This document shows positions 1 to 7,743 of a stretch of 39,912 nt of DNA, one piece after another. The stretch comes from Oscillospiraceae bacterium (GTDB lineage Bacteria; Bacillota; Clostridia; Oscillospirales; Ruminococcaceae), in assembly GCA_900768105.1 (NCBI GenBank), contig CAAGBQ010000048.1, positions 1 to 39,912 on the forward strand, written 5' to 3'. The position numbers were made by a program, and so were the translations under genes. The notes under the pieces were generated by a model. That model was not told the origin of the DNA. It saw only the letters and a program-made list of their open reading frames with translations, and did no database searches. Position 1 is the stretch's first letter; the number at the start of each line of letters is the position of its first letter.

Positions 1-2521
1 CGGCGACCGTCCGCAGAACAACCGCTTCGGCGATAGGCAGCAGAACGGTGACCGCCCGCAGAACAACCGCTTCGGCGACAGACAGCAGAGCGGCGACCGC
101 CCGCAGAACAACCGCTTCGGCGACAGACAGCAGAGCGGTGACCGTCCGCAGAACAACCGCTTCGGCGACAGACAGCAAAACGGCGACCGTCCGCAGAACA
201 GCCGCTTCGGCGACAGACAGCAGAGCGGCGACCGTCCGCAAAACAACCGCTTCGGCGACAGACAGCAGAGCGGCGACCGTCCGCAGAACAACCGCTTCGG
301 CGACAGACAGCAGAGCGGCGACCGTCCGCAGAACAATCGCTTCGGCGACAGACAGCAGAGCGGCGACCGTCCGCAGAACAATCGCTTCGGCGATAAACCG
401 AACTTCCAGAAAAACGACCGTTTCGGCGGCGATTTTGATAAGGACAGCGACAATAATAATACCCATCGCCACGAGCCGAAAAAGCCGGTTGAGCGCAAGC
501 CCAGACCCGGCAACCTTCCGCCGACGGAAAAGCTTGCCGCGGGCACCGCTCATGTTGATATGAGCGCGGCAAATATCGAGCTTGATAAATATAACGAGAA
601 GTATGAGCAGATTGCTCCCTCCTCCTCTATGTCCGACAGCTATACGAATAAGCAGAAGCTCACCCAGCGCTCCAAGCAGCAGGGCAAGCCGAAGCAGAGC
701 AAAAAGGAGCAGGAGCAGGCAAAGCTTAAAAAGCTTGAAATGGAGCGTCAGCGCCGCCAGAAGCTTGAAATCACTCTGCCCGACGAAATCACCGTCGGTG
801 ACCTTGCTCTTAAACTGAAGGTTACTTCCGCAGAAATCATCAAGCGCCTTATGATGCAGGGCATGATGGTTTCCGTAAACGAAATGATAGATTACGATAC
901 TGCCGCCCTTGTAGCCATGGATATAGGCGCAAAGGTTGAGCACGAGGTTGTTGTTACAATAGAGGACCGCCTTATTGACGACAGCGAGGACGATGCAGGC
1001 AACCTTGTTCCGCGTGACCCGGTAGTTTGTGTAATGGGCCATGTTGACCACGGTAAAACCTCAATCCTTGATGTTATCCGTCAGGCGAATGTTGCCGCGG
1101 GAGAGGCAGGCGGCATTACCCAGCATATAGGCGCATACAGAGTTAAAACAGAGGGCGGAAGATACATCACCTTCCTTGATACCCCCGGCCATGAAGCATT
1201 TACCGCAATGCGCGCAAGAGGTGCGCTTTGCACCGATATTGCAATTCTTGTTGTTGCGGCGGATGACGGCATTATGCCCCAGACCGTTGAGGCAATCAAT
1301 CACGCAAAGGCGGCAAATGTTTCCATTATTGTAGCCATCAATAAGATTGATAAGCCCGGCGCAAATGTTGAAAGAGTTATGGAGGGCCTTACCGAATATG
1401 GCCTTGTTCCGGAAGAATGGGGCGGCGATGTTATCTGCGTTCCGGTTTCCGCAAAAACTCATGAAAATATCCCAACCCTGCTTGAAATGGTAACTCTTGT
1501 TGCGGATGTCAAGGAGCTTAAAGCAAATCCCGACAGAATGGCAAAGGGAACCGTTATTGAATCCCGCCTTGATAAGGGACGCGGCCCCGTGGCAACCGTG
1601 CTTGTGCAAAACGGTACGCTCCACACCGGAGATGTTGTAATCGCGGGAACCGCCGTCGGTAAAATAAGAATTATGACCGATGACAAGGGTAATAAGGTTG
1701 AAACGGCGGGTCCGTCCATTCCTGTGGAAATAACCGGCCTTGACAGCGTTCCCACCGGCGGCGATACCTTTAATGCAGTTAAGGATGAAAAGCTTGCAAG
1801 AGAGCTTGTTGAGCAGCGTGAATATGAGGCAAAGCAGGAGCAGTTCAAGGCATACCAGAAGGTAACTCTTGAGAATCTCTTCAGCCAGATTGCAGAGGGC
1901 GAAATCAAAGAGCTGCCAATCATAGTAAAGGCCGATGTTCAGGGTTCCGTAGAGGCGGTAAAACAGTCCCTTGAAAAGCTTTCCAATGATGAAGTTCATG
2001 TTAAGGTGATTCATGGCGCAGTAGGCGCGGTCAATGAATCCGATGTTATGTTGGCGCAGGTTTCCAATGCCATTATAGTCGGCTTTAATGTCCGCCCGGA
2101 TTCCACCGCGCGTGATAACGCCGCAAGAGAAGGCGTTGAAATCCGCCTTTACCGCGTAATTTATGACGCAATCGAAGAAATCAAGGCCGCTATGAACGGT
2201 ATGCTTGCGCCGAAATACCGCGATGTTGACCTCGGAAGAGCAGAGGTTCGCCAGGTATATAAAATCAGCAGCGTAGGTACCGTTGCGGGCTGCTATGTCC
2301 TCGAAGGCAAAATCACAAGAAATGCAAATATTCGTGTTGTTCGGGACGGAATTATTATCGCCGACGATAAGCTTGACAGCCTCAAGCGCTTTAAGGACGA
2401 TGTTAAAGAGGTTGCCCAGGGTTATGAGTGCGGTATGACCCTTACAAAATTCAACGATATTAAAGAGGGCGATGTATTCGAAGCCTATATCGTTGAGGAA
2501 TACCGCGAAAACGCCAACTGA
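1..2521 (+). CDS. infB: Translation initiation factor IF-2 (5' end outside window)
   Basis: GTPase that brings initiator fMet-tRNA to the 30S subunit and promotes subunit joining. The frame is open from base 2 to the stop at 2519-2521, giving 839 visible residues. The ATG at 560 is internal, because the upstream codons continue without a stop. Order seen: a disordered Gly/Arg/Gln/Asn repeat region (about residues 1-132), a charged Lys/Gln linker, an IF2_N domain (around ITLPDEITVGDLALKL), then the G domain with GHVDHGKT (G1), GGITQHIGAY (G2), DTPGHEAF (G3), NKID (G4) and SAK (G5), followed by domains II-IV. The C-terminal half is typical of bacterial IF2; the repeats are unusual. It leads the operon infB-rbfA-nrnA-truB, which normally follows nusA outside this window. 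Confidence 0.97.
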   Translation, partial: GDRPQNNRFGDRQQNGDRPQNNRFGDRQQSGDRPQNNRFGDRQQSGDRPQNNRFGDRQQNGDRPQNSRFGDRQQSGDRPQNNRFGDRQQSGDRPQNNRFGDRQQSGDRPQNNRFGDRQQSGDRPQNNRFGDKPNFQKNDRFGGDFDKDSDNNNTHRHEPKKPVERKPRPGNLPPTEKLAAGTAHVDMSAANIELDKYNEKYEQIAPSSSMSDSYTNKQKLTQRSKQQGKPKQSKKEQEQAKLKKLEMERQRRQKLEITLPDEITVGDLALKLKVTSAEIIKRLMMQGMMVSVNEMIDYDTAALVAMDIGAKVEHEVVVTIEDRLIDDSEDDAGNLVPRDPVVCVMGHVDHGKTSILDVIRQANVAAGEAGGITQHIGAYRVKTEGGRYITFLDTPGHEAFTAMRARGALCTDIAILVVAADDGIMPQTVEAINHAKAANVSIIVAINKIDKPGANVERVMEGLTEYGLVPEEWGGDVICVPVSAKTHENIPTLLEMVTLVADVKELKANPDRMAKGTVIESRLDKGRGPVATVLVQNGTLHTGDVVIAGTAVGKIRIMTDDKGNKVETAGPSIPVEITGLDSVPTGGDTFNAVKDEKLARELVEQREYEAKQEQFKAYQKVTLENLFSQIAEGEIKELPIIVKADVQGSVEAVKQSLEKLSNDEVHVKVIHGAVGAVNESDVMLAQVSNAIIVGFNVRPDSTARDNAAREGVEIRLYRVIYDAIEEIKAAMNGMLAPKYRDVDLGRAEVRQVYKISSVGTVAGCYVLEGKITRNANIRVVRDGIIIADDKLDSLKRFKDDVKEVAQGYECGMTLTKFNDIKEGDVFEAYIVEEYRENAN
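2..395 (+). repeat. 45-bp tandem repeat inside infB, eight full units plus a partial one
   Basis: Units start at 2, 47, 92, 137, 182, 227, 272, 317 and 362 (the last is cut off near 395). Each codes for 15 residues of the pattern GDRPQNNRFGDRQQS. Units differ by only a few, mostly silent or conservative, bases, so the array looks recently expanded and in-frame. It may extend left of the window. Confidence 0.95.
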
Positions 2522-2533
2522 TTTGGAGGCAAT

Positions 2534-2882
2534 ATGGCAGGATTTAAACTTGGAAGAACAAGCGAGGATATCCGGCGCGGAGCTTATGGTTATCCTCCGC
2601 AATATGAAGGACCCGCGCATTTCCGGCGGAATGATAAGCATTGTGCGTGTTGAGGTAACAAACGACCTTTCTCACTGCAAGGTGTATATAAGCGCCCTTG
2701 AGGGAATGGAAAAGGCAAAGGAAGCAGTAAAGGTGCTTACAAAGGCGGCAGGATTTGTCCGCCACGAGCTTATGAACCGTTTGGAGCTTCGCAAGGTGCC
2801 GGAGCTGCACTTTATTGCGGATGATTCCATTGAGCACAGCGCGGATATTCAGCGTATTCTGCGCGAAATAGGCGAAGAATAA
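2534..2882 (+). CDS. rbfA: Ribosome-binding factor A, with an apparent one-base frameshift
   Basis: RbfA binds the 30S subunit and helps 16S rRNA 5'-end maturation. The ATG at 2534 follows a good ribosome-binding site (ggagg at 2525). It reads MAGFKLGRTSEDIRR and then loses homology, stopping at 2653. The next frame picks up exactly there with ELMVILRNMKDPRISGG and runs to 2882. Skipping one g near 2579 joins the two into an ordinary RbfA of about 116 residues. Read without the shift, the second frame could only start inside infB (2472) or at the ATG at 2586, which loses the conserved N terminus. The gene sits 12 bases after infB, as expected. The extra base could be a sequencing or assembly error, a real mutation, or (least likely) programmed +1 frameshifting. 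Confidence 0.85.
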
Positions 2883-2919
2883 GCCGCACAAAAAAACGGA
2901 GGAAGGAGCGGAGCAGAAA

Positions 2920-3882
2920 ATGGAGCTTTCTATGGAGCAGTGCTGCGCAAGGCTTGAACAAACGGATGATATTGTTGTGCTTTGCCACCGCAATCCGGAC
3001 GGCGATACGCTTGGCTGCGCATTTGCGCTTAAATATATGTTGGAGCAGCTTGGAAAACGGGTTCGGGTAGAATCCCACGATGGATTTCCAAAGCAGTATT
3101 CTTATATATATCCGGAAAGCCAGCCGGAATTTGAGCCAAAATTTATTGTTGCGGTCGATGTTGCCGATGAGGAGCTTCTCGGAAGCAGTATGGATAAATA
3201 CAAGGGCAAAATTGACCTTTGCATAGACCACCATTCCTCCAACAGACATTATGCGAAGGAATGGTATGTTCGGGCGGAATGTGCCGCCGCTGCCGAAATT
3301 ATGGCAGAGGTTTGCGACGGCCTTTCCGGCGTTTGTATGACAAAGCAAATTGCGGATTGCATTTATACCGGCGTTTCCACCGATACGGGCTGCTTTCGCT
3401 ATTCCAACACAACGGCGCACAGCCATGCGGTTGCAGGAAGAATGTTTGAAGCAGGCTGCGATTTTAAAATGATAAACAGGGTGATGTTCGAGCTTAAATC
3501 TCCATCCCGCATAGCAATCGAAAAAGAAGTGCTTGGCACAATGGAATATCACTTCGATAAAAAATTTGCCCTTGTGTATATCACAAAGGAGATGATGGAG
3601 CGCGCAGGCGCGCTCGATTCCGAGCTTGAGGAAATTGCAAGTATGCCCCGCCAGATTGAGGGCGTGCTTGTGGGTGCAACCCTGCGTCAACGCGATGACG
3701 GCTACAAAATCTCACTCCGAAGCGGAGAGGAAACGGATTCCGCCGAAATTTGCGGCAGGCTTGGCGGCGGCGGACACCGCTGCGCTTCCGGCTGCTTTAT
3801 AAAGGGCGACCTTGAGCACGCAAAAAAGGAAATTACAGCCGTGGTGGGCGAAGCCCTCGGCTATGGTGAAGAAAAATGTTGA
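2920..3882 (+). CDS. nrnA: DHH/DHHA1 phosphoesterase: nanoRNase / pAp phosphatase
   Basis: Cytoplasmic Mn-dependent enzyme that degrades 2-5 nt RNAs and dephosphorylates pAp. The 320-residue length is normal for NrnA. Visible motifs: NPDGDTLGCAFAL (metal site, about residue 25), VDVADEE, the namesake DHH in CIDHHSSN (about residue 100), STDTGCFRYSNT, and C-terminal DHHA1 GGGGHRCASG. The start follows a strong ggaggaagg site at 2899. Its place between rbfA and truB is a classical Firmicutes arrangement, which supports NrnA over other DHH proteins. The end overlaps truB by 7 bases, suggesting translational coupling. Confidence 0.93.
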   Translation: MELSMEQCCARLEQTDDIVVLCHRNPDGDTLGCAFALKYMLEQLGKRVRVESHDGFPKQYSYIYPESQPEFEPKFIVAVDVADEELLGSSMDKYKGKIDLCIDHHSSNRHYAKEWYVRAECAAAAEIMAEVCDGLSGVCMTKQIADCIYTGVSTDTGCFRYSNTTAHSHAVAGRMFEAGCDFKMINRVMFELKSPSRIAIEKEVLGTMEYHFDKKFALVYITKEMMERAGALDSELEEIASMPRQIEGVLVGATLRQRDDGYKISLRSGEETDSAEICGRLGGGGHRCASGCFIKGDLEHAKKEITAVVGEALGYGEEKC

Positions 3883-4775
3883 GCGGCGTGCTCCCTGTGG
3901 ATAAGCCCGCCGGTTTTACCTCTTTTGATGTGATTGCAAAGCTGCGCGGAGTTACCCACACGAAGAAAATCGGCCATTCCGGAACACTGGACCCTATGGC
4001 GACGGGCGTTTTGCCGCTGTTTTTTGGAAGGGCGACGAAGGCCTGCTCTATTTTGCAAAACGAGGATAAGCGATACAAAGCGGCGCTGCGCTTCGGGATA
4101 ACTACGGATACGGAGGATATTACCGGAAAGGTGCTTTCCGAAGCACCGAGCGCGGTTACGAAGACTGCATTTTGCGCCGCGGCGGAGAGATTTATCGGAA
4201 AGCAGATGCAAACCCCGCCCATGTATTCTGCGGTCAAGGTCGGAGGAAGGCCGCTTTATGACCTTGCGCGAAAGGGAAGAGAGGTTGAACGACCCGCAAA
4301 GGAAATTTTTGTTTACTCCATTGAGGTAACCGCCTTTGATGAGGCGGCGCAAACGGCAGAAATAGAGGTTGCCTGCGGCAAGGGCACTTATATCCGCACG
4401 CTTATTGCGGATATAGGCAAGGCGCTTGGCTGCGGTGCGGTTATGACCGCGCTGCGCCGTACGGAAGCGGGCGGCTTTTGCGAAAAGGAGTGCTATACAA
4501 TATCACAGGTGCAGGAAATGGCGGAGCAAGGAACGCTGGAAGCGGCGCTTCTGCCCACGGAAAGGCTTTTTGACGGTTTGCCGAAAATAAGCCTTTGCGA
4601 TTTTGATGCGCATTTGTATTGCAACGGCGTTCCGCTGGAGCTTGAAAAGCGCGGGCTTTGCGGAATTGCGGGCGATATTGCCGTTTATGACCGCAGCGGA
4701 AAATTCCTTGGCGTTTCGTATATGGATGAAGCGGAAAACGAGCTTAAATTAAGAAAGCTTTTTGCACATGAATAA
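3876..4775 (+). CDS. truB: tRNA pseudouridine-55 synthase
   Basis: Makes pseudouridine at position 55 in the T-loop of tRNAs. The protein is 299 residues and begins with the family opening GVLPVDKPAGFTSFDVIAK. The catalytic aspartate lies in GTLDPMATGVLPL (about residue 39). Other TruB motifs are KRYKAALRFGITTDTED, PPMYSAVKVGGRPLYDLAR and GTYIRTLIADIG. The ATG overlaps the end of nrnA (ATGTTGA), so the start is well placed. ribF, which often follows truB, is absent; a strong hairpin follows instead, so truB ends the operon here. Confidence 0.96.
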   Translation: MLSGVLPVDKPAGFTSFDVIAKLRGVTHTKKIGHSGTLDPMATGVLPLFFGRATKACSILQNEDKRYKAALRFGITTDTEDITGKVLSEAPSAVTKTAFCAAAERFIGKQMQTPPMYSAVKVGGRPLYDLARKGREVERPAKEIFVYSIEVTAFDEAAQTAEIEVACGKGTYIRTLIADIGKALGCGAVMTALRRTEAGGFCEKECYTISQVQEMAEQGTLEAALLPTERLFDGLPKISLCDFDAHLYCNGVPLELEKRGLCGIAGDIAVYDRSGKFLGVSYMDEAENELKLRKLFAHE

Positions 4776-4777
4776 AA

Positions 4778-4810
4778 AATCCCCCGTTTTTTTGAAAAAA
4801 ACGGGGGATT
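4778..4810. terminator. Intrinsic terminator after truB, possibly bidirectional
   Basis: Perfect 16-bp inverted repeat, AATCCCCCGTTTTTTT at 4778-4793 and its complement at 4795-4810, with T tracts on both strands. It starts 3 bases after the truB stop and lies between the convergent genes truB and hflX. Confidence 0.9.
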
Positions 4811-4847
4811 GATTTTTACGAGCACCGCCGCGGTGCTCGTAAAAATC
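4811..4847 (-). terminator. 18-bp palindrome over the hflX stop codon
   Basis: Perfect inverted repeat 4811-4828 / 4830-4847 with the core gagcaccgc. It begins exactly where the truB terminator ends and includes two bases of the hflX stop codon (4846-4848). Read on the minus strand, the stem is followed by the second hairpin and its T tract. Probably the hflX transcript end. Confidence 0.75.
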
Positions 4848-6084
4848 ATTGCTGATATTTTTGAGCACGGGGCAAAAGCTTTATATCTATTAAGGCATCC
4901 GCAAGAACGCCATCCGGAGTGTATTCCTCCGAAAAAACCTTTCCGGAGGCACGGATTTCTCCGAGAAATCCACCTTCGGAATAAGGAATGAGCACCGTCA
5001 TGCGAATTTGGGTGGGCGCAAGCATTTTGGAGATTTTTGCAAGCATTTCGTCAATGCCTTCGCCGGTTTTTGCGGAAACAAGAGCACAGTCGCCGGTGCA
5101 AATTGGCAGGGGACCTTCAATCAAATCACATTTATTGAGCACATTGAGCATGGGGATTTTGTCTGCGCCGAGGCTTTCAAGCAGGTCGCGGGTCACTTCT
5201 GTTTGGGAATCTGCTTCTCCGCTTGAAATATCGCAGACATTAAGCAGCAAATCTGCCTGAACCGTTTCCTCAAGAGTGGATTTAAACGCTTCAACAAGGT
5301 GGTGCGGAAGCCTTCGTACAAAACCGACCGTATCCACAAGCATAATGCTACGACCGTCCGGAAGCTCAAGGCTGCGGGCGGTGGGGTCAAGGGTGGCAAA
5401 AAGCTTGTCCTCGGAAAGAACGCCCGCATTGGTAAGGCGGTTGAGCAGGGTGGATTTTCCGGCATTGGTATAGCCGACTATTGCGGCGGTGGTAATGCCT
5501 TCTTTTTTACGGCGGCTGCGGATAAGCTCGCGGTTTGCCGCAAGCTCATCAAGCTTGCGTTCCAATGTTTCAATGCGGCGGCGAATGTGGCGGCGGTCGC
5601 TTTCAAGCTTCGATTCGCCGGGGCCGCGTGTGCCTATTCCGCCGCCGAGGCGCGAAAGGTTCTTTCCCATTCCTTCAAGACGCGGCAGGCGGTATTTGTA
5701 CTGGGCAAGCTCTACCTGAAGGCGGCCTGCGCGGCTTTGAGCACGAGCGGCAAATATATCGAGGATAAGCATGGTGCGGTCAATTACGCCGAGTCCGGTA
5801 ACCTCCTCCAGGTTGCGGATATTTGCGGCGGTAAGCTCGTGGTCAAAGATAAGAAGGTCAGCGTCCTCCGCTTCGGCAAGGGCTTTTATCTCCTCAAGCT
5901 TTCCGCGCCCCACAAGGGTGGCACGGTCATATTCCGTGCGCTGCTGGATAACTTTTGCGATTACCTCGGCGCCGGCGGACTTTGCAAGCTCTTCAAGCTC
6001 GTCAATGGAAACCTCCGCATCCCATTCGCCGCAGTCCGCCGCAACAAGTATGGCGCGCTGGGGCTTCTCTTCGTTTTCAAACAT
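4846..6084 (-). CDS. hflX: GTPase HflX
   Basis: Ribosome-associated GTPase that splits stalled or antibiotic-blocked 70S ribosomes. The 412-residue length is usual for the family. The N-terminal HflX domain contains TLVGRGKLEEI and the glycine-rich LSRLGGGIGTRGPGESKLE, with a helical linker rich in Arg and Glu after it. The G domain follows with GYTNAGKSTL (G1), DTVGFVRRLP (G3), NKCD (G4) and SAKTG (G5). The start follows aaggag 6-7 bases upstream. That ribosome-binding site directly abuts the T tract of the terminator at 6097-6135, leaving no room for a separate promoter. Expression therefore probably depends on read-through or attenuation from the nitroreductase promoter. Confidence 0.95.
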   Translation of the reverse strand: MFENEEKPQRAILVAADCGEWDAEVSIDELEELAKSAGAEVIAKVIQQRTEYDRATLVGRGKLEEIKALAEAEDADLLIFDHELTAANIRNLEEVTGLGVIDRTMLILDIFAARAQSRAGRLQVELAQYKYRLPRLEGMGKNLSRLGGGIGTRGPGESKLESDRRHIRRRIETLERKLDELAANRELIRSRRKKEGITTAAIVGYTNAGKSTLLNRLTNAGVLSEDKLFATLDPTARSLELPDGRSIMLVDTVGFVRRLPHHLVEAFKSTLEETVQADLLLNVCDISSGEADSQTEVTRDLLESLGADKIPMLNVLNKCDLIEGPLPICTGDCALVSAKTGEGIDEMLAKISKMLAPTQIRMTVLIPYSEGGFLGEIRASGKVFSEEYTPDGVLADALIDIKLLPRAQKYQQ

Positions 6085-6096
6085 AGGGTTCTCCTT

Positions 6097-6135
6097 AAAA
6101 AAGGCGGAAAGGAGTTGTTGGACCTCCTTTCCGCC
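6097..6135 (-). terminator. Intrinsic terminator directly before the hflX ribosome-binding site
   Basis: On the minus strand a 12-bp perfect stem (arms 6124-6135 and 6103-6114, ggcggaaaggag) is followed by six T (6102-6097) and immediately by the hflX site aaggag. It lies in the 61-base gap between the nitroreductase stop and the hflX start, so it may act as an attenuator for hflX. Confidence 0.85.
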
Positions 6136-6145
6136 CTCGCAAAAA

Positions 6146-6670
6146 TCATTTGAGATAGGTTATGCTTTCTTCAAGCGGGCGGCGTTTTTTCGCCGGAACT
6201 TCTTCCTCGCCGGAATAGCCCATGGCGATGACAAGGGCAATTTTCTTGGGGCTTGGAATACGGAAGCTGGATTTTAGCTTTTCTTCGTTGAAGCTGGCGA
6301 TTGTGGTCACGCCAAGGCCGAGCTCGGTTGCTTCAAGCAGAAAATTTTCAACCGCAAGACCGATGTCGTACTGGCGGAAATCCTTGCGTGCCGCTTCGCC
6401 GAATGTGGCGGGTACATTCGCATGCTCCTGAGTAACAATGGCAAAAGCTTTTACTTCGCCGATCCATTTATTGTCCTTGCAGTATTCCGCGACGGTGGCG
6501 ACGGTTTCAGGCGTGTTGGCGACATAGAAATGGTAGGGCTGAGAGTTCCACGCGGAAGGCGCAAGGCTTGCCGCATTTATGCAGGCCACGATTTTCTCGT
6601 TTTCAACTGCTTTATCAATGAATTTGCGGCAGCTGTGGCGCTGCTGCATAATTTTAATAAGTTCGGTCAT
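6146..6670 (-). CDS. Nitroreductase family FMN oxidoreductase
   Basis: Predicted flavin-dependent NAD(P)H oxidoreductase; the substrate cannot be told from sequence. The chosen ATG at 6670 gives 174 residues starting MTELIKIMQQRHSCRKF and is preceded by aaaggag at good spacing; the longer open frame back to 6802 crosses the promoter. Family marks are the RHSCRKF FMN-phosphate region, NAASLAPSAWNSQPYHF, and ATELGLGVTTI. The C terminus ends in a short four-cysteine-free tail (KKRRPLEESITYLK). It is the first gene of a minus-strand unit, with hflX downstream beyond a terminator. Confidence 0.9.
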   Translation of the reverse strand: MTELIKIMQQRHSCRKFIDKAVENEKIVACINAASLAPSAWNSQPYHFYVANTPETVATVAEYCKDNKWIGEVKAFAIVTQEHANVPATFGEAARKDFRQYDIGLAVENFLLEATELGLGVTTIASFNEEKLKSSFRIPSPKKIALVIAMGYSGEEEVPAKKRRPLEESITYLK

Positions 6671-6700
6671 AGGTAAATTCTCCTTTCGCATTTGCTGAAT

Positions 6701-6728
6701 TTGATTATATCGCAAATTTGTGAATAAT
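6701..6728 (+). promoter_or_regulatory. Possible plus-strand promoter overlapping the nitroreductase promoter
   Basis: TTGATT (6701-6706), 16 bases, AATAAT (6723-6728), pointing to the deacetylase gene at 6819. It uses the same bases as the divergent minus-strand promoter, so only one polymerase could sit there at a time. Confidence 0.45.
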
Positions 6729-6732
6729 TCAA
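6704..6732 (-). promoter_or_regulatory. Sigma-A promoter of the nitroreductase gene
   Basis: On the minus strand TTGAAT (6732-6727), a 17-base spacer and a perfect TATAAT (6709-6704), 34 bases before the start codon. Confidence 0.8.
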
Positions 6733-6818
6733 GTGGAACATAAGCAAAGGCGGCTTCTGCCGCTTTGCGCCGCATTTTTTCTCTGCTTTTTGCATATTCC
6801 AATTGCGGAGGTGTTTTT

Positions 6819-7598
6819 ATGAACAGAGCACAGGAAAAATACGAAGGAGAAATCCGCCGCGGATGGATTTGGGCGGCAATGTTTCTTGTTTTGGCGCTTA
6901 CGGCGATTTTCTTTTTTCAGTCGGTGGCATACGGCTTCGGAAGCAGGCTTTTGCCTATATACTCGGTGGAAACGCCGGAAAGAAAAATTGCCGTTACCTT
7001 TAACTGCGCGTGGGATGCGGCGGATATTCCGGATATTCTTGCAACACTTAAAAGATATGACGCGAAGGCAACCTTCTTTTTGGTGGGAAGCTGGGCGGAG
7101 GAAAACCCCGACGCAGTAAAAATGATAGCGGAGGCGGGGCATGAAATCGGAACGCACAGCAATACCCATCCGGATATGGCGGCAATATCGAAGGAAAAAA
7201 TTTTGGAGGAGCTTTCCCGCTCCTGCGAAAGGATCGCCGCCGCGGGCGGCGGCAATCCAAAACTTTTTCGTGCGCCAAGCGGTTCCTATAACAACACGCT
7301 TATCGAAACGGCTGCGGAACAGGGCTTTTTTACCATACAGTGGGATGTGGACAGCAGGGATTGGAAAAAGCCGGACCCATCGGACATGGTAACAAAGGTT
7401 ACGGAAAATGTGCAGTGCGGAAGCATTGTTCTTTTCCATTCCGGAGCACAGCCTACGCCGGAGGCGCTTCCGCAGATACTTGACATACTTTCTCAACAGG
7501 GATATTCCTTTGTTACGGTTTCGGAGCTTGTTTATAAAGAGAATTATACAATAAATAATGAGGGACGGCAGATTGCGCTTGCAGCGGCGGAAAAATGA
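6819..7598 (+). CDS. Membrane-anchored polysaccharide deacetylase, PdaB-like
   Basis: Predicted carbohydrate esterase 4 enzyme acting on peptidoglycan or another surface glycan outside the membrane. The ATG at 6819 follows gcggaggtg; a longer open frame upstream has no ribosome-binding site. Of 259 residues, 16-37 form one membrane segment, and the NodB domain follows. Its motifs are TFNCAWD (residues 60-66), zinc-ligand pattern GTHSNTHPD (111-119), RAPSGSYN, WDVDSRDW and LFHSG. The first motif has Asn where the catalytic Asp of TFDDGP normally stands. PdaB-type proteins are linked to sporulation in Bacillus; a role in sporulation here is inference only. Confidence 0.85.
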   Translation: MNRAQEKYEGEIRRGWIWAAMFLVLALTAIFFFQSVAYGFGSRLLPIYSVETPERKIAVTFNCAWDAADIPDILATLKRYDAKATFFLVGSWAEENPDAVKMIAEAGHEIGTHSNTHPDMAAISKEKILEELSRSCERIAAAGGGNPKLFRAPSGSYNNTLIETAAEQGFFTIQWDVDSRDWKKPDPSDMVTKVTENVQCGSIVLFHSGAQPTPEALPQILDILSQQGYSFVTVSELVYKENYTINNEGRQIALAAAEK

Positions 7599-7678
7599 AT
7601 TTTTGCAGCAAAAACCCGCAAAAATATAATCTTAATGCAAAAATAAGATAAAAAGAGTGCAATTTGCGGCAAATGATA

Positions 7679-7706
7679 TTGATTTTTGCAGGAAAAGTGG
7701 TATTAT
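7679..7706 (+). promoter_or_regulatory. Promoter of the rpiR operon
   Basis: TTGATT (7679-7684), a 16-base spacer and TATTAT (7701-7706), 38 bases before the ATG. Confidence 0.6.
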
Positions 7707-7743
7707 AGTTCATATAGATAAAATACAGAAAGGGCATTATTAT

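Noticed and set aside
48..563. Long open frame of Thr/Ala/Ser repeats at the left edge
   Set aside because: It is the shifted frame of the infB repeat array; the infB frame is open through the same DNA and continues into clear IF2 sequence.
1061..2641. Long minus-strand open frame opposite infB
   Set aside because: Antisense shadow: no ribosome-binding site, no recognisable domain, and fully overlapped by infB.
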